Shown here one piece after another: positions 8,588 through 16,805 of a DNA stretch of 64,000 bases. Both the position numbers and the translations under genes were made by a program. The stretch is from Gemmatimonadota bacterium (GTDB taxonomy: Bacteria > Gemmatimonadota > Gemmatimonadetes > Gemmatimonadales > Gemmatimonadaceae): NCBI GenBank assembly GCA_003223455.1, contig QHVE01000011.1, forward strand, positions 1-64,000. The letters run 5' to 3'. How positions within the stretch are numbered: position 1 is the stretch's first letter; each line of letters opens with the position of its first letter. The notes under the pieces were generated by a model, which had not been told where the DNA came from, did no database searches, and was given only the letters and a program-made list of their open reading frames with translations.

Positions 8588-9316
8588 ATGACGCATCAGC
8601 GCCTCTACATCAACATCGATCACATCGCGACGGTCAGGCAGGCACGACGTGGCGACGAACCGGTGCCGGCTCAGGCGGTCGCCATCTGCGAGCGCGCCGG
8701 CGCCGACGGGATCACCGCGCATCTGCGTGAGGACCGCCGACACATCCAGGATTCGGACATCGACGCCATCGCGTCGGCCGTCACGACCGTGTTCAATCTC
8801 GAGATGGCGTGCACGGCCGAGATGCTCGCGCTGGCCGAGCGCTTGCGCCCGCACCAGGTGACGCTCGTTCCGGAGCGTCGGGAAGAAGTGACGACGGAGG
8901 GCGGCCTGGCGCTCGCGTCTGCCACCCGTGGGCTGAGCGACGCAATCGTCCGACTGCGGCGGACGGGAATCCGGACCAGCTTGTTCATCGATCCGGATCG
9001 GGACGCGGTGACCCGCTCACGCGAGCTCGGTGCGGACGCGGTCGAGCTTCACACGGGACGGTACGCACACGCGCCCGGAGCGGGGCATGCGCTCGATGCA
9101 CTTCGTGACGCCGCGACGCTCGGCGCGTCGCTTGGATTGGCGGTTCATGCCGGACACGGCCTTACCACCGGGAACGTCGGACCCGTTGCGTCCATCCCGG
9201 AGATCGAGGAGCTCAACATCGGACATCACGTGATCTCACGCGCGATCTTCGTCGGCCTCGACACGGCCGTACGCGAGCTGCGCGCGGCGATGGACGCCGC
9301 CCGCCGCGCGGCCTAA
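8588..9316 (+). CDS. pdxJ: Pyridoxine 5'-phosphate synthase
   Basis: A 242-aa TIM-barrel enzyme. PdxJ condenses 1-deoxy-D-xylulose 5-phosphate with 3-amino-2-oxopropyl phosphate to make pyridoxine phosphate in the DXP-dependent vitamin B6 pathway. Clear signatures: LYINIDHIATVRQARR near the N-terminus, DGITAHLREDRRHIQD, VTLVPERREEVTTEGG, ELHTGRYAHAPG and HAGHGLTTGNVGPVASIPEI. Length is normal. The ATG at 8588 follows a TAGCTT element by about 18 bases. Confidence 0.97.
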   Translation: MTHQRLYINIDHIATVRQARRGDEPVPAQAVAICERAGADGITAHLREDRRHIQDSDIDAIASAVTTVFNLEMACTAEMLALAERLRPHQVTLVPERREEVTTEGGLALASATRGLSDAIVRLRRTGIRTSLFIDPDRDAVTRSRELGADAVELHTGRYAHAPGAGHALDALRDAATLGASLGLAVHAGHGLTTGNVGPVASIPEIEELNIGHHVISRAIFVGLDTAVRELRAAMDAARRAA

Positions 9317-9358
9317 CTTCGTGAGCTGCCCACTCTTGCACACCAGATCGGAGCCGGC

Positions 9359-10924
9359 ATGACGGCCCCTGCGGGATTTCTCGACTTCTTCGTCCTGGAG
9401 GCCGGCGAGTACGTCGAGCAGCTCGACGCGCTGCTGCTCGCCGCCGGCACCGGTGGACCCGACCTCGAAGGTCTCCAGCGCGCCGCGCGGGCCCTTCGCG
9501 GCAGCGCCACCATGGCCAAGCTGCCCGCCTTCGCCGAAATGGCGGCCGGCGTGGAGCGCGTCGGTCGCGGCCTCCGCAGCGGAGAGACGCGCTGGGAGCC
9601 CGCTTTGGCCGGCGCGCTCGTGGCCACGGTGGACGACTGCAAGCTACTCCTCCGCAACGTCCGCTCGTGGGGCGCCGCCGACGACGCGCGCTCACGCGCG
9701 CGCATCGACGAGCTGAGTCGCTACGCACCACTGCGCACCGCCACACCGGTCGCCAGTCAGCCGGCGGCGCCCGACGGCGGCTTCCTCGCGACCGAGGTCG
9801 CCAACATCGGCGCGGGCGCCGAGCTTCTCGCGACGCGGCCGTCGGACCGCGATGCCGCGGCGAATGTCCTGCGCCGCGTACGCGCGATGCGTGGCATCGC
9901 GGGGGTGAAGGACCACCCGTCGCTCGCCGACGTGCTCGAGGCGACGGAGTACGCCGCGCATGCACTCGAGCGCGGCGAGGCCGAGATCAGCCCGGAGCGA
10001 CTCGCCGTGCTCGGCGCTGCGGCAACCGTGCTGCGCGGCATCTCCGCCGCGATGCGCATCGGGAGCACGCTCGATCCCGCGAGTCCCGAGCTCGCGCGCT
10101 TCGCGTCGGCGCTCGACGCGATGCAGGCCAAGGAGACCGAGCAGGAGCGAGTCGTCCCGATCAGTGAGCTCTTCTATCAGGACGGCGGACCGACGGTCGT
10201 GCAGCCGGCACCGAATCCGCCGACGTCTCCCGCCGAGCGCTTCCGCCTCGAGGTCGTGAGCCAGGGCGAGCACCTGCGCCGGCTCGTCGCCGACGCTCGC
10301 GGCGCGCGCGACGATCTCGCGCGCGACCGTGTGCGGCGCTCGCTTCGCCAGGCACTGCGCGGGCTTCGCCAGGCGGCCGAGAGCTACGGTGAGCGCGACG
10401 TCGCCGAGTTCGTCGCATCGCACAACGACGACGTCGTGCGACTCGATGCTCGGGCCCTCGATTCGCTCGACGAGATCGCCGCCATGCTCGCACAGCCGGC
10501 TACGTCGCCCGCATCGCTCGTCGCGCGGCTTCGGGCACTGCAGGAGCAGCCGGCGCAGATGACCCCGACGCGCCCCTCGATCGTCGCGCCGCCTTCGCCG
10601 ACACCGCAGAAGCGTGACCATCCCGCAGCCGTCGCCGTAGGTCAGATAGCGGCGAGCGGCACGCGCGCGCCCACGCCGGCGCAGGGATCGCTGCTCGATG
10701 CCGGCATCGCGAAGCTCGGTACGCTTGCCAGTGCGCCACTCGTCGCGCCGGCGCCGCTGCCCGAGCAACCAGTCGTGCCCATCGACGTGCTGCTCTATCG
10801 TGGGCGCGCCGCGATCGAGCGCTGCCTGGAGATCCGCGAGCAGGTGCGGAGTATGGGCGGCCCGATCGACGAAGAGACTCTCGGCGAGCTGTTCGACCTG
10901 CTCGACCTCGCGCTCACGGACTGA
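9359..10924 (+). CDS. HPt-like helical protein lacking the phospho-histidine
   Basis: A 521-aa mostly helical protein. Residues about 5-105 resemble the CheA/HPt P1 domain (FLDFFVLEAGEYVEQLDALL, then RAARALRGSATMAKL). The HPt motif HxxKG is replaced by R44-A-L-R47-G, so the phospho-accepting histidine is absent. Two further helical segments (about 135-250 and 290-390) look like repeated HPt-like bundles. The C-terminal part has a Pro/Ala-rich linker, a VVPIDVLLYRGRAAIERCLEIRE helix and an acidic end. No kinase or receiver domain. It may be a phosphorelay adaptor turned structural. It lies between pdxJ and the flippase-like gene, all on the plus strand. Confidence 0.6.
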   Translation: MTAPAGFLDFFVLEAGEYVEQLDALLLAAGTGGPDLEGLQRAARALRGSATMAKLPAFAEMAAGVERVGRGLRSGETRWEPALAGALVATVDDCKLLLRNVRSWGAADDARSRARIDELSRYAPLRTATPVASQPAAPDGGFLATEVANIGAGAELLATRPSDRDAAANVLRRVRAMRGIAGVKDHPSLADVLEATEYAAHALERGEAEISPERLAVLGAAATVLRGISAAMRIGSTLDPASPELARFASALDAMQAKETEQERVVPISELFYQDGGPTVVQPAPNPPTSPAERFRLEVVSQGEHLRRLVADARGARDDLARDRVRRSLRQALRGLRQAAESYGERDVAEFVASHNDDVVRLDARALDSLDEIAAMLAQPATSPASLVARLRALQEQPAQMTPTRPSIVAPPSPTPQKRDHPAAVAVGQIAASGTRAPTPAQGSLLDAGIAKLGTLASAPLVAPAPLPEQPVVPIDVLLYRGRAAIERCLEIREQVRSMGGPIDEETLGELFDLLDLALTD

Positions 10925-10936
10925 GCTCTCAGACAC

Positions 10937-12001
10937 ATGAAAATCGGCTGGCGCGGGGTCTTCGGGATCCTGCTGAGTGCAGGATTCCTGTATTTCGCCT
11001 TCCGCGGCATCAGGGTCGACGAGGTCATGACCCACATGCGCCGGACGAACGTCGGGCTCATGGTCCTCGCCGCGGTCCTCGCCACCGGGGTGTTTCCCCT
11101 GCGCGCGATCCGCTGGCGTCCCATCCTCGATCCCGTCGCACCCAGACTGCCCTACGGGAAGCTGTGGCGCGCCACCGCGATCGGGATGATGATCAACAAC
11201 GTCGTGCCCGCGCGCGTCGGAGAGATCGCGCGCGCGTTCGCCCTCTCGCGGTCGGCGCCCGAGGTGCCGTTCACCGCTTCGCTCGCGTCGCTCGTCGTCG
11301 ATCGGTTGCTCGACGCGATCCTGTTGTTCGGCCTCATGTTCGCCGCGATGCTCTCCCCGGCGTTTCCGCAGGGCGCGGAGATCAGCGGGCGTCCCGTCGC
11401 GAGCTACGCGATCTTCGGCGTGACGGTCACACTGATCGGGCTGGCGGCGATGTACGTGTTCATCCTGTTCCCGACGCCGGTCCTCCGGATGTGGGACGCC
11501 GCGACGCGGCGGCTCTCGCCAAGGCTCGCGGCGAAGGGGCGCGAGGCGCTCGTCTCGCTGAGCAAGGGGCTGAGCGTGCTGCGCTCGCCTCGGCGCTTCG
11601 CGGTAGTGCTGTGGTGGACGCTCGCGCACTGGCTGCTCAACGCCCTCGCCTTCTGGGTTGGCTTCCGCGCAGCGGGGATGAATCTGCCCTTCAGCGCCGC
11701 GCTCTTTCTGCAGGGGATCATCGCGATCGGCGTCGCCGTGCCGCAGGCGCCGGGCTTCTTCGGTGTGTTCGAGCACTTTGCGCGCATCGGGTTGGTCGGG
11801 ATCTACGGGGTGCCCGCCGATGCCGCAGTGAGCTGGGCGATCGGCTACCACCTCCTGAGCTACATCCCGATCACGCTCATCGGTGCCTGGTATTTCCTCC
11901 GCGCCGGACTGTCGATGGGAGAGATCAGCGGCGCGCAGCGCTCGGCCGCCGAGCCGACCGTCGATCGGAGGGCCTCGGCACCCGCCGCGCCGGGCACGTG
12001 A
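10937..12001 (+). CDS. YbhN/LPG synthase-type integral membrane protein
   Basis: A 354-aa polytopic membrane protein with about eight hydrophobic segments, from FGILLSAGFLYFAF at the N-terminus to SYIPITLIGAWYF near the end. Family signatures of the UPF0104 / lysylphosphatidylglycerol synthetase transmembrane region are present: NNVVPARVGEIARAFALS, SLVVDRLLDAILL and QAPGFFGVFEHFA. These proteins lack the soluble MprF synthase domain and are believed to act in lipid or polyprenyl-sugar transport or modification; the substrate here is unknown. The stop overlaps the ispE GTG start (GTGA), so ispE is translationally coupled. Confidence 0.85.
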   Translation: MKIGWRGVFGILLSAGFLYFAFRGIRVDEVMTHMRRTNVGLMVLAAVLATGVFPLRAIRWRPILDPVAPRLPYGKLWRATAIGMMINNVVPARVGEIARAFALSRSAPEVPFTASLASLVVDRLLDAILLFGLMFAAMLSPAFPQGAEISGRPVASYAIFGVTVTLIGLAAMYVFILFPTPVLRMWDAATRRLSPRLAAKGREALVSLSKGLSVLRSPRRFAVVLWWTLAHWLLNALAFWVGFRAAGMNLPFSAALFLQGIIAIGVAVPQAPGFFGVFEHFARIGLVGIYGVPADAAVSWAIGYHLLSYIPITLIGAWYFLRAGLSMGEISGAQRSAAEPTVDRRASAPAAPGT

Positions 12002-12930
12002 CGACGCGCGCCGTGTCGCGCGCGGACACCGCACGCGTCGCTGCGCAGGCCAAGATCAACCTCCGCCTGCGCATCCTCGCGCGGGAGACGTCGGGCTATC
12101 ACCAGCTCGAGACGCTTTTCCTTCGCCTCACGCTCGCCGACGAGCTTCTCGTCCGCGTCACGGACGGCGCGCGATCGCTCGACGTCGCTGGCGACGTCGA
12201 TGCGCGCCTGCTCGGAGCCGTCGAGCGCAACCTCGCGTGGCGCGCCGCGGAATCGTATGCGTCGGCGACCGGGTGGCCGGCCGGATTCGCGATCGAGCTC
12301 ACGAAGTACATTCCCGTCGGCGGAGGTCTCGGCGGCGGCAGCGCCGACGCGGGCGCCGTGCTCCGCGCCCTCGACGCGATGGCCCCCGCACCGGTCGGTG
12401 AGTCCGCCCTGCTCGTCATCGCCGCGGCGCTCGGAGCGGACGCCCCGTTCCTGACCTGCACTCGCCCGTTCGCGCTCGCGTGGGGTCGTGGGGAGCGTCT
12501 CCTCGCCCTGTCCGCGCCCGAGGAGCGAGAGGTGCTGCTCGTGCTGCCTCCGTTCGCCGTGAACACGGCGGATGCGTACGGCTGGCTCGCCGCCGCGCGT
12601 GACGTCGGACACCGCGATGACGACGCGTCGGATGTGCTCGACCCGACCACGCTCGGCGAGTGGGCGACGATCGCACGTCTCGCCGCAAACGACTTCGAGC
12701 CCGTCGTCTCGGCGCGCCATCCGATGATCGAGGACGTGATCGCGCGGCTGCGCGACCTCGGGTGCTCGCCGGCGATGCTGAGCGGGTCCGGCTCGAGCCT
12801 GTTCGGCGTGCTGCCGAGCGGTGTGGGTGTGGAAGTGCCGCGGTTCGAAGGCACCCACGGAGGGCCGGCACCGCAGGTGCTGCTCACTCGCACCGCCGTG
12901 GACGTCGCACCGGTGGTTCCGGTGGCGTGA
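11998..12930 (+). CDS. ispE: 4-diphosphocytidyl-2-C-methyl-D-erythritol kinase
   Basis: A 310-aa GHMP kinase of the MEP isoprenoid pathway, phosphorylating CDP-ME. Seen: AQAKINLRLRILARETSGYHQLETLF at the N-terminus, the ATP loop PVGGGLGGGSADAGAVLRAL, and the C-terminal GHMP motif MLSGSGSSLFGV. The GTG at 11998 overlaps the previous stop and gives full family length. The open frame extends far upstream but that part is antisense-like noise within the membrane-protein gene. The order ispE, tRNA, prs, rplY, pth is widely conserved in bacteria. Confidence 0.96.
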   Translation: MTTRAVSRADTARVAAQAKINLRLRILARETSGYHQLETLFLRLTLADELLVRVTDGARSLDVAGDVDARLLGAVERNLAWRAAESYASATGWPAGFAIELTKYIPVGGGLGGGSADAGAVLRALDAMAPAPVGESALLVIAAALGADAPFLTCTRPFALAWGRGERLLALSAPEEREVLLVLPPFAVNTADAYGWLAAARDVGHRDDDASDVLDPTTLGEWATIARLAANDFEPVVSARHPMIEDVIARLRDLGCSPAMLSGSGSSLFGVLPSGVGVEVPRFEGTHGGPAPQVLLTRTAVDVAPVVPVA

Positions 12931-12993
12931 GCGTGAGGGAGATCATGCTGTCGAAGCGAATCCGCACGAACTTCCAGCCCGGGCGGATCGCGC

Positions 12994-13000
12994 TAGATTG
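12994..13000 (+). promoter_or_regulatory. Probable -10 element of tRNA-Gln (TAGATTG)
   Basis: TAGATTG ends nine bases before the mature tRNA 5' end, the right place for a -10. A weak -35 candidate (cttcca, 12971-12976) lies 17 bases upstream. It belongs to the TAnnTT(T)G class seen repeatedly in this window. Confidence 0.5.
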
Positions 13001-13008
13001 CCAGCACT

Positions 13009-13079
13009 TCCCCCGTCGTCCAATGGCAGGACACGACACTTTGGATGTCGGAATCGTGGTTCGAATCCACGCGGGGGAA
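13009..13079 (+). tRNA. tRNA-Gln (anticodon TTG)
   Basis: A 71-nt cloverleaf. Acceptor TCCCCCG (13009-13015) pairs with CGGGGGA (13072-13078), discriminator A. U8 is at 13016. The D-stem is GTCC/GGAC. The anticodon stem is CGACA/TGTCG with loop CTTTGGA, anticodon TTG. The T-arm is CGTGG TTCGAAT CCACG. The CCA end is not encoded, so it must be added by tRNA nucleotidyltransferase. It lies between ispE and prs. Confidence 0.96.
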
Positions 13080-13101
13080 TGCGGCGGTCGCTCGGTCTGA
13101 A

Positions 13102-13130
13102 TTGACCAAGCACTTATCCCACCTTACTTT
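13102..13130 (+). promoter_or_regulatory. Promoter of prs: TTGACC-N17-TACTTT
   Basis: A -35-like TTGACC (13102-13107), a 17-bp spacer and TACTTT (13125-13130) lie between the tRNA and prs. The ATG is 12 bases after the -10, so the mRNA leader would be only a few nucleotides long. This is one of the best promoter matches in the window. Confidence 0.65.
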
Positions 13131-13142
13131 ACAAGGCTCTGA

Positions 13143-14096
13143 ATGGACGGGCTTGCCGTACCGGCTCACGGGTTCAAGCTGTTGTCGGGCACGGGGAATC
13201 GTCCGCTGGCGGAAGAGATTGGCCGGCAGCTGGGGATCCCGCTCACGAAAGTGACGTGCAACCGGTTCGCCGACGGTGAGATCTTCGTCCGCATCGATGA
13301 GAACGTCCGCGGCAACGACGTGTTCATCGTGCAGAGCACCAACGCGCCGGCGGAGAACATCATGGAGCTGCTGCTCCTGATCGATGCCAGTCGGCGGGCC
13401 AGTGCGGCGCGCATCACCGTTGTGATGCCGTACTACGGCTACTCGCGCCAGGACCGCAAGGACCAGCCGCGTGTGGCCATCGGCGCCAAGCTGGTGGCGA
13501 ACATGATCATGAGTGCGGGAGCCGATCGCCTGCTCGGGATCGACTTCCACCAGCATCAGCTTCAGGGGTTCTTCGACATCCCCGTCGATCACCTCTACGC
13601 GATGCCGGTACTCACGGCGCACTTCCGCAAGAAGCAGTTGAAGGACACGGTCATCGTGGCGCCCGACGTGGGCTCGGCCAAGATGGCACGTGGGTTCGCG
13701 AAGCGGCTCGACGCCTCGCTGGCGATCATCGACAAGCGACGGCCGCGTGCGAACGTGAGCGAGGTGGTGAACGTGGTCGGCGATGTGGAGGGTCGTGATT
13801 GCATCCTCGCCGACGACATGATCGATACGGCCGGCACGGTGACGGAAGCGGCGCGCGCGCTCAAGCGGCTCGGCGCCAACGACGTCTACGTCTGCGCCAC
13901 GCACGCGATTTTCAGCGGCCCTGCCGTCGAACGTCTGAAGTCGGCACCGATCGTCGAAGTGGTCGTCACCGACACGATCGACCTCGCACCGGACCGTCGG
14001 TTCGAGCGGCTCACGGTTCTCTCGGTCGGAGAGCTGTTGAGCAAGGCGATCCGGTATACGCATGCTGAACAGAGTGTGAGTTCCTTGTTCGATTAG
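13143..14096 (+). CDS. prs: Ribose-phosphate pyrophosphokinase
   Basis: A 317-aa PRPP synthase, the normal class I length. It makes PRPP from ribose 5-phosphate and ATP for nucleotide, His and Trp synthesis. Seen: FKLLSGTGNRPLAEEI, NRFADGEIFVRI, VMPYYGYSRQDRKDQPRV, DFHQHQLQGFFDIPVDHLYA, the flexible loop IDKRRPRANVSEV and the PRPP-binding loop ILADDMIDTAGTV. The ATG at 13143 is used; there is no good ribosome-binding site, which fits the near-leaderless promoter just upstream. Confidence 0.98.
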   Translation: MDGLAVPAHGFKLLSGTGNRPLAEEIGRQLGIPLTKVTCNRFADGEIFVRIDENVRGNDVFIVQSTNAPAENIMELLLLIDASRRASAARITVVMPYYGYSRQDRKDQPRVAIGAKLVANMIMSAGADRLLGIDFHQHQLQGFFDIPVDHLYAMPVLTAHFRKKQLKDTVIVAPDVGSAKMARGFAKRLDASLAIIDKRRPRANVSEVVNVVGDVEGRDCILADDMIDTAGTVTEAARALKRLGANDVYVCATHAIFSGPAVERLKSAPIVEVVVTDTIDLAPDRRFERLTVLSVGELLSKAIRYTHAEQSVSSLFD

Positions 14097-14101
14097 AAAC
14101 C

Positions 14102-14177
14102 GGTGGGGAGTGGAGGGTGGGGGTGACGGCGAACGCATTCGCAACGAAGTCACTCCGAACCCCGCACTCCCCACTCC
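14102..14177. repeat. G/C-rich inverted repeat (GGGGAGTGG type) after prs
   Basis: The left arm 14102-14126 is G-rich (ggtggggagtggagggtggg, then ggtga). The right arm 14150-14177 is its C-rich counterpart (tcactccgaaccccgcactc, then cccactcc). Only 23 bases separate them. The same vocabulary (ggggagt / actcccc) brackets the decayed four-helix-bundle gene near 53.7 kb. It could serve as a terminator for prs, but the length and low complexity suggest a repeat element or the scar of one. Confidence 0.55.
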
Positions 14178-14308
14178 GAACAGATTTCACCCGCGATCGG
14201 GCTCCTTCCCGGAGCCACCGGCATGGTAGGGCGGACGCAGCCGCCTGAGAGTAGCACCGGGATCGTGGTTCGCTGCAGTCGAAGACGTATCAGGAAGGAT
14301 CATCATCA
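14178..14308 (+). other. Structured leader of rplY (candidate)
   Basis: Non-coding stretch before rplY. It contains hairpins GGCTCC/GGAGCC (14200-14216) and GGCGG/CCGCC (14230-14245), and CGATC (14194-14198) can pair with GATCG (14261-14265) to enclose both. A strong AGGAAGGA ribosome-binding site follows at about 14292. Ribosomal-protein leaders are often autoregulatory; I cannot match this one to a known family. Confidence 0.35.
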
Positions 14309-14956
14309 ATGGCAACCGCATCACTGAACGCCGAAGCGCGCACCGAGACCGGCAAGGGCGTTGCGCGAAAGCTGCGCGCCGCCGGCCGCGTTCCCGCCGT
14401 TATCTATGGCCACGCCCGCGAGGCCCAGGCGCTATCGCTCCCGACGCGTGAGCTCGAGAAGCTCCTGTCGTCGATCGCCACCGGCAGCACCGTCGTCGAG
14501 CTCTCGGTCGGCAGCGCGACCACGAAGACGCTGATCCGCGAAGTCCAGCGGCATCCGTTCAAGAAGCAGATCCTCCACGTCGACTTCCAGGAGCTGGTGG
14601 CCGGCGAGAAGGTCACCGTCGAGATCCCGCTCGTCTTCGTCGGAGTCCCCGAAGGCGTGCGCCTCAGCGGAGCGCTGCTCGAGCAGATCCTCCACAGCAT
14701 CGAGGTCCTCGTCGATCCGTCGAGCATTCCGAACCACATCGACGTCGACGTCACCAACCTGGCGATGGGCCACTCGCTGCACGTGCGGGAGCTGCCACTG
14801 CCGGCGGGACTCGAGGTGCTGACGGACGAGGATGCGACCGTGTGTGCCGTCGTCGCGCCGCGCGCCGTCGTCGAGGAGACGCCGGCCGAGGGCGCGGAAG
14901 CGCCGGTCGAACCGGAGCTCATCCGCAAGCCGAAGGAAGAGGAGGAGGCGAAGTAA
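14309..14956 (+). CDS. rplY: 50S ribosomal protein L25/Ctc (bL25)
   Basis: A 215-aa long form of bL25, which binds 5S rRNA. The N-terminal domain has TGKGVARKLRAAGRVPAVIYGH; the C-terminal beta domain has VEIPLVFVGVPEGVRLSGALL and IDVDVTNLAMGHSLHVRELPLP. The tail is acidic and Lys-rich (RKPKEEEEAK), typical of the long general-stress form. It is upstream of pth, a conserved pairing. It is preceded by a good AGGAAGGA site. Confidence 0.96.
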   Translation: MATASLNAEARTETGKGVARKLRAAGRVPAVIYGHAREAQALSLPTRELEKLLSSIATGSTVVELSVGSATTKTLIREVQRHPFKKQILHVDFQELVAGEKVTVEIPLVFVGVPEGVRLSGALLEQILHSIEVLVDPSSIPNHIDVDVTNLAMGHSLHVRELPLPAGLEVLTDEDATVCAVVAPRAVVEETPAEGAEAPVEPELIRKPKEEEEAK

Positions 14957-14983
14957 TTCGCGCCTTCCTCGCCGCACTCGCGC

Positions 14984-15014
14984 GACGGCTCCGTCCATCC
15001 GGGACGGAGCCGTC
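14984..15014. terminator. 13-bp GC hairpin between rplY and pth
   Basis: GACGGCTCCGTCC (14984-14996) pairs perfectly with GGACGGAGCCGTC (15002-15014), loop ATCCG. No T-run follows, so it is either a weak terminator or an attenuating or processing hairpin. Its 3' end is 26 bases before the pth start codon. Confidence 0.55.
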
Positions 15015-15039
15015 GTCGCATCACGCCGACGACGGACCG

Positions 15040-15630
15040 ATGAAGGTCATCCTGGGCCTCGGAAATCCGGGGAAAGAATACGAGCACACACGCCACAACG
15101 TCGGTTGGTGGCTCATCGATCACGTCGCCGAACGTTGGGGCTTCGACGGCTGGAAGAAGGACGGGCAGGCGAAGGTCATGCAGGGTCATCTGACCGGTCT
15201 GCGCGAGACCGTGCGGCTGGTGAAGCCGCAGACGTACATGAACCTGTCGGGCGGCGTGCTCGTGCAATACGCGCGGCGCCCGTTCTGGGCGGCAGCGAAC
15301 GACCTGCTCGTGCTCGTCGACGACGCGGCGATCCCCGTCGGCACCTGGCGGCTGCGCGCCGAAGGTGGCGCGGGAGGCCACAACGGCCTCAAGTCGATTC
15401 AGCAGTCGCTCGGCACGCAGCAATACGCGCGGCTGCGCATCGGCGTCGGCGACCCGGACCGACCGCCCGGCGGCCCGCTGAAGGACTTCGTGCTCGGCGC
15501 GCTCGGCAAGCGCGACACGGAAGCCGTGCGCGAACTCCTTCCGATCATGACCGACGCGGTCGAGGCGTGGATCCGCGGCGGGATCAAGTCGGCCCTCGAC
15601 GTCCAGAGCCGCGCGCCCAGCAAGTCGTAA
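15040..15630 (+). CDS. pth: Peptidyl-tRNA hydrolase
   Basis: A 196-aa Pth that releases peptides from prematurely dissociated peptidyl-tRNA. Signatures: MKVILGLGNPGKEYEHTRHN with the catalytic His in the HNVG motif, VKPQTYMNLSGG, LVLVDDAAIPVG, and GGAGGHNGLKSI. I use the ATG at 15040; the frame is open further upstream, but the family begins with this methionine. Order rplY-pth-ychF is conserved. Confidence 0.97.
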   Translation: MKVILGLGNPGKEYEHTRHNVGWWLIDHVAERWGFDGWKKDGQAKVMQGHLTGLRETVRLVKPQTYMNLSGGVLVQYARRPFWAAANDLLVLVDDAAIPVGTWRLRAEGGAGGHNGLKSIQQSLGTQQYARLRIGVGDPDRPPGGPLKDFVLGALGKRDTEAVRELLPIMTDAVEAWIRGGIKSALDVQSRAPSKS

Positions 15631-15699
15631 CCGCAGCGCGCCGATCGGGCCGATTACCTTTCGAGCTTCCCGTCGCGCCTCAACTCATAGTCGTACGCA

Positions 15700-16800
15700 A
15701 TGCTCAGACTCGGCATCGTCGGACTTCCGAACGTCGGCAAGTCCACGCTCTTCAACGCGCTCACCTCGGCGGGCGTGCTCGCCGCGAACTATCCGTTCGC
15801 CACGAAGGATCCGAACATCGGGCGCGTCAGCGTCCCCGACGATCGGCTCGACGAGCTCGCGCGCATCGTGCAGCCGCAACGCACCGTCCCCGCCGCGGTG
15901 GAGTTCGTCGACATCGCCGGCCTCGTCGCCGGCGCATCGAAGGGGGAAGGGCTCGGCAACCAGTTCCTCGCCACCATCCGTGAGACCGACGCCATCGTGC
16001 ACGTGGTGCGCTGCTTCGACGACGACGACGTGCTGCACGTGATGGGCTCCGTCGATCCCGTGCGTGATCGTGAGGTCATTGAGTTCGAGCTCGCCCTCGC
16101 CGATCTCGCGACGGTCGAGAAGCGACTGGACCGGGTGAAGCGATCGGCGAAGACCGGCGACAAGGAGGCACTCGCCGAGTTGCCGGTCGTCGAGAAGGCA
16201 TACGAGTTCGTCAAGGAAGGCCGTGGCCTGTGGGAGGCGAAGCTGAACGCAGACCAGTTGGCGGTGCTCAAGCCGCTTTCGCTCCTCACGACGAAGCCCA
16301 TCCTCTACGCGGCCAACGTCACCGACGCCGAGCTGGCGGGTGAGGAAGGCGCGCACGTGAAGGCGCTCCGCGCGGCCGTCGCGTCGAGCGGCGAGCAGGC
16401 GGAGGTCGTTCCCTTCTCCGCCAAGATCGAGAGCGAGCTCGCCGAGCTACCCCCCGAGGACCGCACGGATTTCCTCGCCTCGCTCGGCCTCGAGTCGGCT
16501 GGGCTCGACCGCCTCATTCGCGCCGGATTTCATCTGCTCGGGCTCCAGACGTACTTCACCGCCGGCGAGCAGGAAGTGCGCGCCTGGACGATCCACCGCG
16601 GCGATACGGCGCCGCAGGCTGCGGGCGTCATCCACACCGACTTCGAGCGCGGCTTCATCAAGGCCGAGACGGCGAGCTACGCCGACTTCGTCGCCAATGG
16701 GGGGTGGAAGGGCGTGAAGGAGAAGGGCGTCATGCGACAGGAGGGCAAGGAGTACGTCGTGGACGATGGCGACGTGCTGTTGTTTCGCTTCAACGTGTGA
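15700..16800 (+). CDS. ychF: Ribosome-binding ATPase YchF
   Basis: A 366-aa Obg-family P-loop protein (YchF/OLA1), normal length. Walker A is GLPNVGKST (residues 8-16). The switch region has VEFVDIAGLVAGASKGEGLGNQFL. The G4 position is ANVTDAEL rather than NKxD, consistent with the ATP preference of the family. A C-terminal TGS domain follows, with a HTDFERGFIKAE motif and the YVVDDGDVLLFRFNV end. A TACCTTT element (15655) may be its -10. The stop overlaps the GTG alternative start of the MOSC gene. Confidence 0.97.
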   Translation: MLRLGIVGLPNVGKSTLFNALTSAGVLAANYPFATKDPNIGRVSVPDDRLDELARIVQPQRTVPAAVEFVDIAGLVAGASKGEGLGNQFLATIRETDAIVHVVRCFDDDDVLHVMGSVDPVRDREVIEFELALADLATVEKRLDRVKRSAKTGDKEALAELPVVEKAYEFVKEGRGLWEAKLNADQLAVLKPLSLLTTKPILYAANVTDAELAGEEGAHVKALRAAVASSGEQAEVVPFSAKIESELAELPPEDRTDFLASLGLESAGLDRLIRAGFHLLGLQTYFTAGEQEVRAWTIHRGDTAPQAAGVIHTDFERGFIKAETASYADFVANGGWKGVKEKGVMRQEGKEYVVDDGDVLLFRFNV

Positions 16801-16805
16801 CCCTG

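Noticed and set aside
9692-12034. 780-codon minus-strand frame opposite the HPt, YbhN and ispE genes
   Set aside because: Crosses three well-supported genes and gives an Arg/Asp-rich low-complexity product.
12660-13100. 146-codon frame crossing ispE and tRNA-Gln
   Set aside because: Overlaps a well-formed tRNA and is out of frame with ispE.
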